From positions 1 through 51,187 of the forward strand of contig QANT01000316.1 in assembly GCA_003254885.1 (NCBI GenBank): 51,187 nucleotides of DNA, read 5' to 3'. The notes under the pieces were generated by a model. It did not search any database. It was not told the origin of the DNA and saw nothing but the letters and a program-made list of their open reading frames with translations. A program made the translations under genes and the position numbers. The DNA is from Purshia tridentata. Its lineage: Eukaryota > Streptophyta > Magnoliopsida > Rosales > Rosaceae. Positions 36,792 through 46,701 of the stretch are shown here, one piece after another. How positions within the stretch are numbered: position 1 is the stretch's first letter; every line of letters begins with the position of its first letter.

Positions 36792-36833
36792 ATGTGAACA
36801 ACTCGGAAGAGAGAGTTACGGCCACGTTGAAAG
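36792..36833 (+). pseudogene. Broken copy of the CNGC first coding exon
   Basis: ATG TGA ACAACTCGGAAGAG, followed by TTGAAAG|GTTAGTTTCTAATAC, parallels the intact first exon at 37457-37512 (ATGACCAACTCGGATG ... TTTCAAG|GTTAGTTTC). The second codon is TGA, so it cannot initiate this protein. It is interpreted as a relic of a tandemly duplicated 5' end; the match is short, so chance cannot be fully excluded. Confidence 0.5.
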
Positions 36834-36867
36834 GTTAGTTTCTAATACTGTATCTCGTAATTTCTAA

Positions 36868-37008
36868 ATTTGTAAATTTAATTGCCAGTGGATTTTAACT
36901 TTTAAGTGCTATAAAAAGACTGTGTTTTGGTCAAACAAAATATTTTATAATCAAACAGCAATTTGCATGTGCAGTATATCGACCTTAGTCAATTAGCAAC
37001 CGACAACT
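36868..37008. repeat. Direct repeat A, copy 2
   Basis: Partner of 36024-36168, offset about 845 bases, lying just after the relic CNGC exon in what would have been its first intron. Confidence 0.8.
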
Positions 37009-37456
37009 TATGTTTTTGAAATCTTACCTGCCTGATTTATTACAATTCAAAGACTTGGGGAGTCCAAGACTAGAAGTCTGTTTATTAAATAAAATAAAAA
37101 AGGACTATAAAGTCAATGATATAAATTTTTATATGAACAAGGTTTTGTAGCATATTACTTGAACTACTTGAATTCAGTTCTCAGCTTTGGTTTAAAGGGA
37201 GATTACTTTGCTGCATCTTCATTTGCAAATTTCCAGAATATGTTAGCCACATTCAAACTCTACCAGTCTCAGCCTTGTCAAATCCTCTCTCTCTTGCGAT
37301 AGCTTCATAATTAAGTTACTATTTTTCTGTTGTACGTACCAACTCCAACGGTAACCATATATATATATATACTAGAACAAGGATTCATTGTCCCAAAAAA
37401 AAAAAAAACAGAATTTAGTTCTATTAATTAGTTCGATCCTAAATAAGTTTTAAGTT

Positions 37457-40400
37457 ATGACCAACTCGGATGTAGCTTTACCTATGGAGAGGTTGGAAGA
37501 AAAGGTTTCAAGGTTAGTTTCTTTAACTCTAATACCGTTCTCTCTTCTTCTTTTTTTTCAGAACCAAAAAAAAAAGTATCAAACAATTGGACTTGTATAT
37601 ATGTATCAGCAGACTGCTCAAAATAATTAATCGGAATAAAATATCACATATATACATTTCAGGACTTGTATTTATGCTTGTTGTGTCTTGTCCAGGAGTC
37701 ATGCTTCAAATTCAGGCACTACAATATCGGAAAATGCTGACATTATAAAAAGTAAAAAATTTCCAACAATGAAGGAAATTCTTGATCCTCGGGGGTCATA
37801 TTGGGATATGATATTTATAGTATCATGTTTATTTGCTGTATTTCTGGATCCTTTATTTCTCTACATTCCAATTATTAATGAGGATATGAAGTGCATGAAG
37901 TTGGACAGAAACTTGAAGATAGCAGCTCTTTCCTTCCGATCAGTCACAGATGTTTCTTATATACTGAATATCATTTTTCAAATTTATAGATCTAAGCACT
38001 ATTCAGTCCAAGAATTTGGTTCGGGAAGTACATGGTGGTCATACATCCTAGTCGACATTTTAGCTGTTCTTCCCCTTCCACAGGTAAGAGATCGATCATG
38101 TCCTTCCTATATTTATATAGTCAATTGTTTTCCCAATTTCTTTAGGATAAAAATTCCATTGTAAAACCATATGAGTTTCTTCATATATAGTGTGGGTCTG
38201 CAAATCATTATGCCTCAACAACATGGACTAAATTGACTAAATGGAATGTGATATAATATATGTAAAGAGTAAATTATAGAAATGGTATTCAACTTTATCC
38301 TTTGTATGTATCACTTTAGTCAACAAACTAGCTTTTTCAATTCTAAGTCCTAAAACTTAATTTCATGTGTATCACTTATGTTGTTTTCGTCAACTTTATT
38401 TATTTATTTATTTTTAATTTTAGTCACATGTAAAACATATGAGCTTTTTTAAAAAGTAAAAATGGTAGCCTACTTTTTTTTTTTTTCTGATATGATATAC
38501 GTGATTAAAATTGATCAAAAAATATAGATGGAATGAATTAAAATAATACACAGATAAAAATTTGTGGACCAAAGTGATACTTGAGATAAAATTCAAAGAC
38601 CATAAGTAAAATTTTCTTATATTTGAAATTAATTAGGACAAAGCTGATTAATATTTTAATTGATTCAATATATGTTTTTTGTCACAATTTATAATTAGAT
38701 TCAATTGTACGTTGCTATATATGTGTAATGTTATGTGCAGGTAACAGTTCTCATTTTCTTTACGAAAATGAGGAGCTCGTCAAGGTCTTTGATTGCAAAG
38801 AAGATTTTGAACTTTCTTGTTATATTGCAATATGTGCCACGTGTTTTTCGTATTTACCTATCATGCGAGCAGCTGAAAAAGATTACCGTGGTAGACAGTC
38901 CCCCTGAAAGCAAGAAACGGAAAAAGACTCCTAAGGTAGACACTCCAGTGTGGGTGAAAGCTTTACTCAATTTCTTTGTGTACATCCTTGCTAGTCATGT
39001 GAGTTCAAATTTCTATCACAATTAATTTTAACTCTTGGACAATATTCATTTATTAAATTTTTAAGCTTTCATTTTATGAAATTGTATTAACCTCATTTAA
39101 TTTTCTCCCTCAAGTAAACGTTGCATTTTATTTATTGTAATTTTCTTAAAGTTCAATATAATTAATTAATTTGTCGAACTTTCAGGTACTTGGAGCGATT
39201 TGGTATTTTTTTGCTTTTCAACAAATCACAACTTGTTGGCTATTTGCATGTCGAAATCACACTGAATGTGAACCTAGCACGTTTGATTGTCTTGATCATC
39301 ATACCTTTAGAAATCTCACATTTATAAATGATTTATGCCCTATTAAATCACCAAATGCAACCCTGTTCGATTTTGGCATATATCTTATTATCCTTCAGTC
39401 TGGTTTATTGGGCTCAACAAATCTTCTTCCAAAGTTTTCAAACTGTTTCTGGTGGGGCCTCCGAAATCTAAGGTTTGTACATGTGAACCCTTTGATATTG
39501 TATATTGGGACGCTTCTCTTTTACGGAAGGAGAGAAGCGGAGTTGATACAGAGTTATTCAAACGTAGTGCTACATTCTATTTATTTCTGTTTCCGCATCA
39601 GTTTCATATTTTTTTTTACATAAGAGACAAATCCTTACATATTAAGCTTTAACTAAAGTCATCAAAAACAAAATTGGCCAAAAAAAAAAGTCAAAAACAA
39701 ATTAAAATCAAGAAAACAATTTCACTGATCAATAGTCTCAAAATAAACAAATAGTATTCTGATTACTAACCCAAAGAAAGCCATCAATAAACATTATTGA
39801 TCATATTAACTTATCTTAAAACTTTTTTGAGTTTCAAAAGTGTCATTGTGGTGAATTAGAGTTGGTCTAATTGCTCGAGGACAAAAACTCCTCTTATATA
39901 CTCGAATTCGAACCCTCTCCTTTCCCCTCTTCTGTAATTTTTTTGAAAAAAAAACGTACTGTTATTGTGAATTTGTTTATCCATGTCATGATGATATACA
40001 TAGAGAAATGGTTGTAGATTTTCTACATTAAATTTATAGCTTGAGAGATATTGTATCTATTGCTTCATTTCAATTTTGCAGTTCTCTCGGCCAAAACCTC
40101 CAGCCCAGCATTGATACTTGGGAAAACCTCTTTGCGATTTCTATTTCCATAACTGGCTTGCTACTATTTATTTATCTCATTGGAAATTTGCAGGTTGGTG
40201 CCGAGTCTTTACATAAAATATTCCCCTTATGCTTAAACCTCCTCCCCAACATTTCTTTTTCTCATTTGAATAGTATACTACCTATGTATGTTGGCTGATT
40301 TCTGAATTTGGGAATAAGACAAATTCATCATATATTACTTGCTAATCACTAGAACTACTAAAAAATCCAAATGTCAAGTCTTTGTTTTTTCGTCTTCCTT

Positions 40401-41389
40401 TGTTCATGATTTTCATAGTCGATCTTTTGTTAGATTTTTTAAATTGTTTTAAAACTAAACTAATTAGTCCTTGTTGATCGAAATTCATTTCCTTGATTTT
40501 AAACCATTATTCTATTTAAAGCCCGACCCTCATAGATTTTAGAATTAACGAACTGAACTTACTTGTGGAATAGACATATATCCAGCTGAATACCACAAGA
40601 TCAGAGAAGCGAAGCCGCAGGATTAAAATTGAGAAGAAGAAGAAAAAGAAAGAAGCGGCGATTGAAGAGTGGTTATCCAAAAATGGCATCCCTAGTTTTA
40701 AGAAGGAGGATATCATGGTAAAGGTAGAACAAGAAATTAAAGAAGACAGACATGTTGATGTGAACAATATCATCTCTATTCTTCCCTCCGATCTTCGAAC
40801 ATACATCACAGAACGTTTGCCGTTGGCTAGGCTAATGCAGGTAAGTTCTCTGTCCATCAAGAAAGCATTAGCTTCAAGACATATCCAATTAAACCCATGA
40901 CTAATTTAATTGGCAGTAGCATTAACTCTCATTAATATCCAACCTAGTATAATGCTAGGATGTTACTTACTAAATATTAGATTTATAATTTTCTCTTTAT
41001 TCTTTTTATATCATTTATCTATTAATCGACCACAGGTGCGAATGCCTCCACATATGGATAAACAAGTATTGAAAGCACTGTCTGAGAAACTTGAGCCCGA
41101 GAAATACGGTCGAGATAAATATATAATTGAATCGGGACAACCATTGAAATTGATATTCATCGTGCACGGAACTGTATTAAAAATGAAGGATGGTGATTGC
41201 AAAGGTTCGTGTGGTCCACTAGAATACTATGGAGAAGAAGTACTAGAACATTTGGTATCTGGTCCCTCCTCCGGTGCTGCCAAATTACCCTTATCAAGAT
41301 TTTCTCTTTTGGCCGAGGATGATGTTGAAGTCCTTGTTCTCACGGCCAAAAACTTGGAGAATCAACGGATTCTCAGTCGTACAGTTTAG
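37457..41389 (+). CDS. Cyclic-nucleotide-gated-channel-like protein (CNGC1 group), short C terminus
   Basis: Plasma-membrane cation channel of the plant CNGC family. Seven exons: 37457-37512, 37696-38083, 38741-38998, 39186-39472, 40082-40193, 40574-40840, 41036-41389, joined in frame to 573 residues, against roughly 700-750 usual for the family. S1 lies at about 55-78, S2 92-119, S3 130-148, S4 149-190 (FTKMRSSSRSL..YVPRVFRIY), S5 213-245, selectivity-filter segment SSLGQN at 330-335, S6 341-362. The C-linker follows with an unusual Lys run (KIEKKKKKKEAAIEEW). The cyclic-nucleotide-binding domain starts near 457 (VRMPPHMDKQVLKALSEKL). It reaches only the region FSLLAEDDVEVLVLTAKNL before stopping, so the end of the domain and the calmodulin-binding/IQ tail are missing. 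It may be a non-standard subunit or a decaying copy. Confidence 0.85.
38267..38614. mobile_element. MITE-like element in CNGC intron 2
   Basis: The two ends are imperfect inverted repeats over about 60 bases. The left end has TATGTATCACTTTAGTCAAC; the complement of the right end has CAAGTATCACTTTGGTCCAC. Both are preceded by a similar ATGGTNTTNAAnTTTATC block. About 350 bp, non-coding. Exact ends and target duplication could not be fixed. The superfamily is not assigned. Confidence 0.55.
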
Positions 41390-42137
41390 CCATCTAGGCC
41401 TTGTTAAGAATCGGAAAATAATGTCTTTGTATATTCAATCATTTTCTATGTATTTTCGTATTCCAATCATCGATGTTCCTGTTTGAAACATTTTTGGCAC
41501 AACTACTCGAAACGTTTGGCTTCCCTTAATGTCATTGTTCTGTGTGCTAGAGTTGAGGGGGAAGGTTTCCTACTTACATTAGCAGGATTTGAATACATGT
41601 TAATCAGGAGCAACATTATCCTCCAGGTTGTAATCAAAATATTTTAATATTCCTGAATTTATAGTCATTCCAATAATACAATCCAAAGTTCATACCTTGC
41701 TCAAATTTAAACAGGCCTACTTGTGACTGCACCAATTTCTTTTGTCGTTGTGAAAACAAGGGTTGTAAGTTGGGGATTATTGCACCAGGAAGAGCCGGGT
41801 GTTAGGTATTCAAAGCTTTTGGTTAATATAAGGTTCGGTTATAAACCAGGAGTTGAAAACAAGAGACGATGTAATGGGTATAACAATCACGTACCAATTG
41901 CAGATCAATCAACCACAAACTAATATGATATGCATCCAAGGTTGAATCAGAAATTCTAATAAATAAATCACACTGAAAATGCCGGATCCCATTCATAAAT
42001 CAACTATTAATTGGCCACAGAAATTCTTAAATCTGAAAATAGATTTGGAAAATTCTTGACTATTAGAAAAGATCCATTAAAGCAAGAAAATTGTCGCACT
42101 AAAGTTTGAGTTAAACCAGCATGTAATCAAACTGCAT
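41390..42137. other. Convergent 3'UTR region
   Basis: Between the CNGC-like gene (+) and the RS2Z gene (-). The sequence just after 41389 shows no continuous frame restoring the usual CNGC tail: stops follow within a few codons in the same frame. No other gene seen. Confidence 0.5.
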
Positions 42138-42222
42138 TTAAGCTGATTCACTGCCTCTTGGAGAACCATGGTTATCTTCATCATCTTCAACAGGGCTCCT
42201 GTCGCCCTTACGGATGGGGCTT

Positions 42223-42255
<33 letters not shown>

Positions 42256-44640
42256 CTGTGGCCATTTTCTTCAGCAGGGCTTCTATACCTCCTATCCCCA
42301 TTGTTGTCCACTTCAGTATCATCAAAAGGGCTTCTGCTCTTTCCCCTGGGACTCCTATAATCAGATCTGCGATCCTGTGGAGAGAGGCTGCCCTGCTCTT
42401 GTGGGCTCCTCCCTTCGGGTGTTCGATTGTGCTTCCTCCCCTTAGATGGCAGTGGAGAAGTCCTACGGCGCTTAGGGCTCCGACTGTCCTGAGGACTCCT
42501 TGATCTTCTCTCAACACTCCTTTCTCTCCTCACAGGTGATCTAGATTGACTGCACATTAAAAAGAAACATATGAATAACAGAGCCTTGAAAAATTATGCA
42601 TGCCACTACAACCACATTTGTAGGTTGAATGTTCCATGAAATCTTGCAAATTCACTACTCCCACAAAAGGATTCACTTGAAATGACTTCACTAAATTAGG
42701 CACAGGTCAAAACGCAAACAGTAAAAAGTCTCATGAGAAAAGAAATTATAATAAACCTGTAACTACGACCCCTGCTGTAGCTACGGCTTCGACTTCTTCC
42801 CCGCCTTGGGCTTGGTGAGCGAGAAAGACTCCGGCCACGTCTGCACAAAAAGTATTTTTCAAAGTAAATAACCAGCACTGTAAAATGTCAAAAGGCACAG
42901 TGAGAGAGAGGGAAGAGGGAGGGAGGAGGGGGGAGAGAGAGAGTGAGAGAGAGAGAGAAAGAGAGAGCAAACTTGGTTTTCTTCGGACTATTCTGACAAT
43001 TTCTTTCAATGTGACCTCGTTCCCCACAGCGATAACACTTATTCTTCCAGTCCCCAGCTTTGCAATCTCGAGCCCAGTGCCCATCAAGTCCACAATTGAA
43101 ACAGCGTCCCGATCCAGGAGGAGGCCCTCTCCCAAGATACTCACGAGATCCACCAGGACCACGTGGTGCCTGAATGCAAGCCAGACATCCATCAATTTAT
43201 TAATGAAATTTGCTGCCAAATTTAAATGGCAGAACTTACAATATGAGAAACAAGGTGTGTAAGCATGAAATATGGAGGGAGAGAGGAAGGGAGGGAGGAA
43301 GGGAGGGAGGGAGGGAGAAGGAAAAACATAAATATTAGGCAAGACAAAAATGCTAAAACTAGCCTTGAAATAATATAACCAATAAAACATACCCCCCTGG
43401 CAAATTCCACAATTAAACGACTCCCATCAACATCCCGGCCATTCAGGCTATATCTTGCATCATCAGCATCCCGGGGGTCACTAAATTCCTGTTTTTAGAT
43501 CCAGAATGAAGAACAAGAGGATAAAATTTGCAAAAACACAGATAACTTGACAACAAAAAAGATTATGAACCACAATTATCAATGAAAGAATTGTTAAGAA
43601 CATGACTGCACGTGCGTGTCTGTGTGCAAGTTTGAGTGAGTGAATGGGGGAGGGAGGGAGAGAGAGACAGAGAAAGAGGTATAGAAAAACATACAACAAA
43701 GGCAAAGTCGCGCTTCATATCCACATCACGTACTCTGCGTAAACGGGTTCCAGAAACAGTAAGGCCATCATGACACAAGCATCAAAGGGATGATACTTCG
43801 CCCCTCACAGATGAACTAAACACCACTTTGAGATTGTTGCCATTTCCATAAAAAAACGCAATAATATTATAGAAAGACTCGCCAAATCCACCAATTGGAC
43901 CTCTCACCAAGACCTCCAGGTTTGGCAAAAGCCAAGAAACCTTCAACAAGATCATTGAAGTTAAACCAAAGGGACACGTGGAGGGGTGAAACGTTCTCAC
44001 AAAGATAGACTAGATAGTAGAAATGCACACTCATGTCAAGCACAATGAATGGCTTGGCAAAGGCCTCATTGTCTCCTAAACCTTATTCTTAAAATTGGAC
44101 AATCACCACTGACCAATAATCCACAACATAAAGTAAAAGGCCATAAAGATTAAACCCTAAGCAGATACAGGAACAAAAAAATATATGTTTCATTTTAATC
44201 ATGAATTGCAGAGAGACGGACACAAATGGCTATACGCACAAACACATTTTCTCAATTATTTTTATTATTTAATGCAATTAGAAGTCCCAATGAGACCTAA
44301 GGATTTCTGCATGAAAGTAATAAAGGTATGAACTTGGCAAGCAGTAACAGAATAACAAAAGGGTGGAGCTACATATATTGTATTTAATGGTGAAACTCTT
44401 CAAATAAACCCCTTGCTTAAATCATGATAAAAAAATCAATGTAAGCTCTAGTCCTTTTTCATGCAAAATGAAATCTCACCATGCACTAAAGCACTAGAAA
44501 TCTCCTAAAACTGATAAAAATCATTCTTATTACCTTCCGTATCTGCTGAACACATCTTCAAGTTCACGTGATCTAGTCCGTGAAGACAAGCGACCAACAT
44601 AAAGCCGTGTACCACCATGGCGGTCATTATGTCGAGGCAT
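42138..44640 (-). CDS. Serine/arginine-rich splicing factor with two zinc knuckles (RS2Z32/33-like)
   Basis: Nuclear pre-mRNA splicing factor of the plant-specific RS2Z subfamily. Six coding exons: 44534-44640, 43695-43734, 43393-43488, 42973-43169, 42757-42840, 42138-42549, joined in frame to 311 residues. The RRM spans about 12-80 ([39 protein letters not shown]). Two CCHC knuckles follow: Cys104-Cys117 ([14 protein letters not shown]) and Cys126-Cys139 ([14 protein letters not shown]). Then comes a long RS/SP-rich tail with RRxRSxSxSP repeats, ending GSPRGSESA. An acceptor lies five bases before the ATG, so a 5'UTR intron is likely. The first coding intron (43735-44533, 799 bases) is the longest and falls inside the RRM, where RS2Z genes are known to be alternatively spliced. 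Frames on the plus strand over the RS tail are compositional shadows. Confidence 0.95.
42898..42968. repeat. GA-rich microsatellite in an RS2Z intron
   Basis: GAGA/GGGA repeats immediately downstream (in transcript sense) of the donor of the zinc-knuckle exon, so the transcript carries a CU-rich tract there. Seen directly. Confidence 0.85.
43264..43325. repeat. GGGA/GGAAGGGA microsatellite in an RS2Z intron
   Basis: Repeated GGGAGGGA and GGAAGGGA units between the RRM exon and the zinc-knuckle exon (transcript sense: CU-rich). Confidence 0.85.
43640..43680. repeat. GA-rich microsatellite in an RS2Z intron
   Basis: GGGAGGGAGGGAGAGAGA-type run just downstream, in transcript sense, of the small 40-base RRM exon. 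It is the third purine-rich (CU-rich in RNA) tract in successive introns of this gene. Confidence 0.8.
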
Positions 44641-44645
44641 TTTAC

Positions 44646-45335
44646 CTGCAAAGAAAATGGGAGCTGTCCTTAAGCAAAACCATACCCATTATTCAAAATT
44701 TTAAAAGCATACATATGTAAATACATATTAAAAAAATTGAGATTAAGAAAAAAATAGCATCTAATCCCATGCACAGAGATAAATATACATAAAGACGCAA
44801 TCGAAATAAGAAAATACATAAGATAATGTAAGAAGTTGTTTGGCTTCATAACAGTGTTCCAGGTTATTGTTGGTAGAAACAAAACACACTTTGTTTTGCT
44901 AAAATAAAATGAGAAAAAGTATATCATAGATTTTCATACAATAGAAATGCATATATAGATAATTGAATACATAGTGCCATTTATTTTCTCCCAGATAAAA
45001 CTAACCAAAAAACACAAACACAAAAAAATAATAATAATAACAAATTCAGTTCTATAAACCCAAAGGTAACCTAGATGTTTTATATACATAATTCAACATA
45101 CGTCTCACCAGGCCCAATCCAAGCAGAACCAGCCCCAACAACACACAAAATCAAAAAATGCAAAACTTTTTTTTTTTTTGTCTGGATCCTAGAAATCATC
45201 GATTTGGTAGGAGAAATTCGGAAAATTAAAATGTGAGACTGATTGGAGATAAATATGATTGGCAAAGAAGAAAGTCCCAAAATCTAGTAGCTCATGAACG
45301 GAAGATAAACAGAGATGGATTGAGAGAGGCGCACC
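44646..45335 (-). other. Probable 5'UTR intron of the RS2Z gene
   Basis: CTTTGCAG|GTAAAATG places an acceptor five bases before the start codon. A donor-like site near 45335 (CTTCCTCGG|GTGCGC on the minus strand) would give a non-coding first exon at about 45336-45420. The interval is AT-rich without coding frames. The donor is less certain than the acceptor. Confidence 0.5.
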
Positions 45336-45420
45336 CGAGGAAGACAAAGACGAAGACTCAGACTCACAACCAACCCTAGATTTCTTTCGCTAAGAGAAGG
45401 GGCTTCGTTTCTCTTTTTGT

Positions 45421-46701
45421 TCTTATAGGGCAAGATAAGATTTAAAAGGCCCATCAGATTGTTTAAAATTACGAGTCCCACCGTTCTAAGTTCTGACTGA
45501 GTACCGACTTGACTGACTGCTGACTGCTGACTGCTGAGGCTGAAAATAAAATAGTTAAAAAAATAATAATAATAAGCGATGTAGACGTTCCAAAAACTCA
45601 ATTAGATATTAGTTGAGTACTTTAATAGCATTTTTTATAGAAGAAATCTTAAATTCAAATTCTTTTTCTCATACAAAAAAAAAATATGTAAGAAGTATTT
45701 AGAATTTTACGTTATTCTTTTTAAGTTTAGTTTAGAAATTTGGCTAATAAATAATAACCTAATCCATTTGGTATAGAAAATTTTAGTCCGATCTATTTTA
45801 ATGAAAAGAGTGCACAACGTAAAAATGATCAAACAATCGGTGAATAATATTATACACTTTAAAAAAAACTCACAAAAAATATAATGTTAATTTATTTGTA
45901 CAAAATAAATATATTTATTTTTGCAACTTTTTAAGTAAATTTGTAAAATGAAATTTAAAGTAATTTACTTTAGATTTTATATAAATTCTTTACATATATT
46001 TCCAAACAAGTCTTTAATCATTGTAGTACTTTTGTTTTTTCGGCTTTCTCGGTTCTTTTATTTTTAATGCTACTTTGTAGTTAGTTTAAACTTTCTAATG
46101 ACAGCTATATTTCTATTTTATTTTGACACCAATTTTAAAATATCTAAGAAAATTAAAAACATTACAAATTTTTATAAAAACTGTGACCTGACCTCATTTT
46201 ATATTGAATTTTTTTTTTTTCTGCTTACTATCCAGATCGAATTTGAGCCCCAACATTGAAAATGAATTTTACGTGAATTTGGATGTCTACCTCTACCCCC
46301 TTCTTTTATACAGTATATATGAAACCAGACCAAGTTCAATGAGCCCTCTGTTAAAGTATGCACAGAGAAATCCAAATTTACCAAGAGGAAAAATATCAAG
46401 AAAATATTGATGATATTATCAATATACTATATAACACCATACACTTGCCAAAGTATGCACAGAGATGGCCAAATTTTTTTGTTACTTGTGACCGAGAGAT
46501 CCCACACGGCCAGGTTCCAAAGTGGTAAGAGCCAGTTTGATGGCCGTCCCTTTGTTAGCCTGAGTTCGAGTACTCCCCACATATCCTGATTTTCTCACAT
46601 AAAGCCTCACATGAATCCACAACTTGTAGCACTACGAACAAATACAGTCTCCTCCAGTGTCGCCTATTGAGTCCTCAGTAGTTTTGTTAAAACCAATACC
46701 G
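45421..46701. other. RS2Z promoter and SET-gene 3' region
   Basis: AT-rich, no supported gene. It contains a short (TAA)n run near 45562-45575 and the SINE-like fragment near 46496-46600. The final 100 bases below 46702 are probably the 3'UTR of the SET gene. Confidence 0.5.
46496..46600 (+). mobile_element. tRNA-derived SINE-like fragment
   Basis: A box-A-like segment (TTCCAAAGTGGTAAGAGC at about 46515-46532) and a box-B-like segment (GAGTTCGAGTACTCC at 46562-46576) lie about 40 bases apart, as in tRNA-derived SINE promoters. It does not fold as an intact tRNA by eye. No poly(A) tail or target duplication was identified, so ends are approximate. Confidence 0.45.

Noticed and set aside
39890..39960. 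B-box-like CGAATTCGAACC sequence in CNGC intron 4 as a SINE or tRNA
   Set aside because: No box A at the proper distance on either strand and no cloverleaf; at most a short repeat fragment.
42158..42503. Plus-strand frames rich in Gly-Cys or Ala repeats
   Set aside because: They are antisense shadows of the RS/SP-rich tail of the RS2Z splicing factor.
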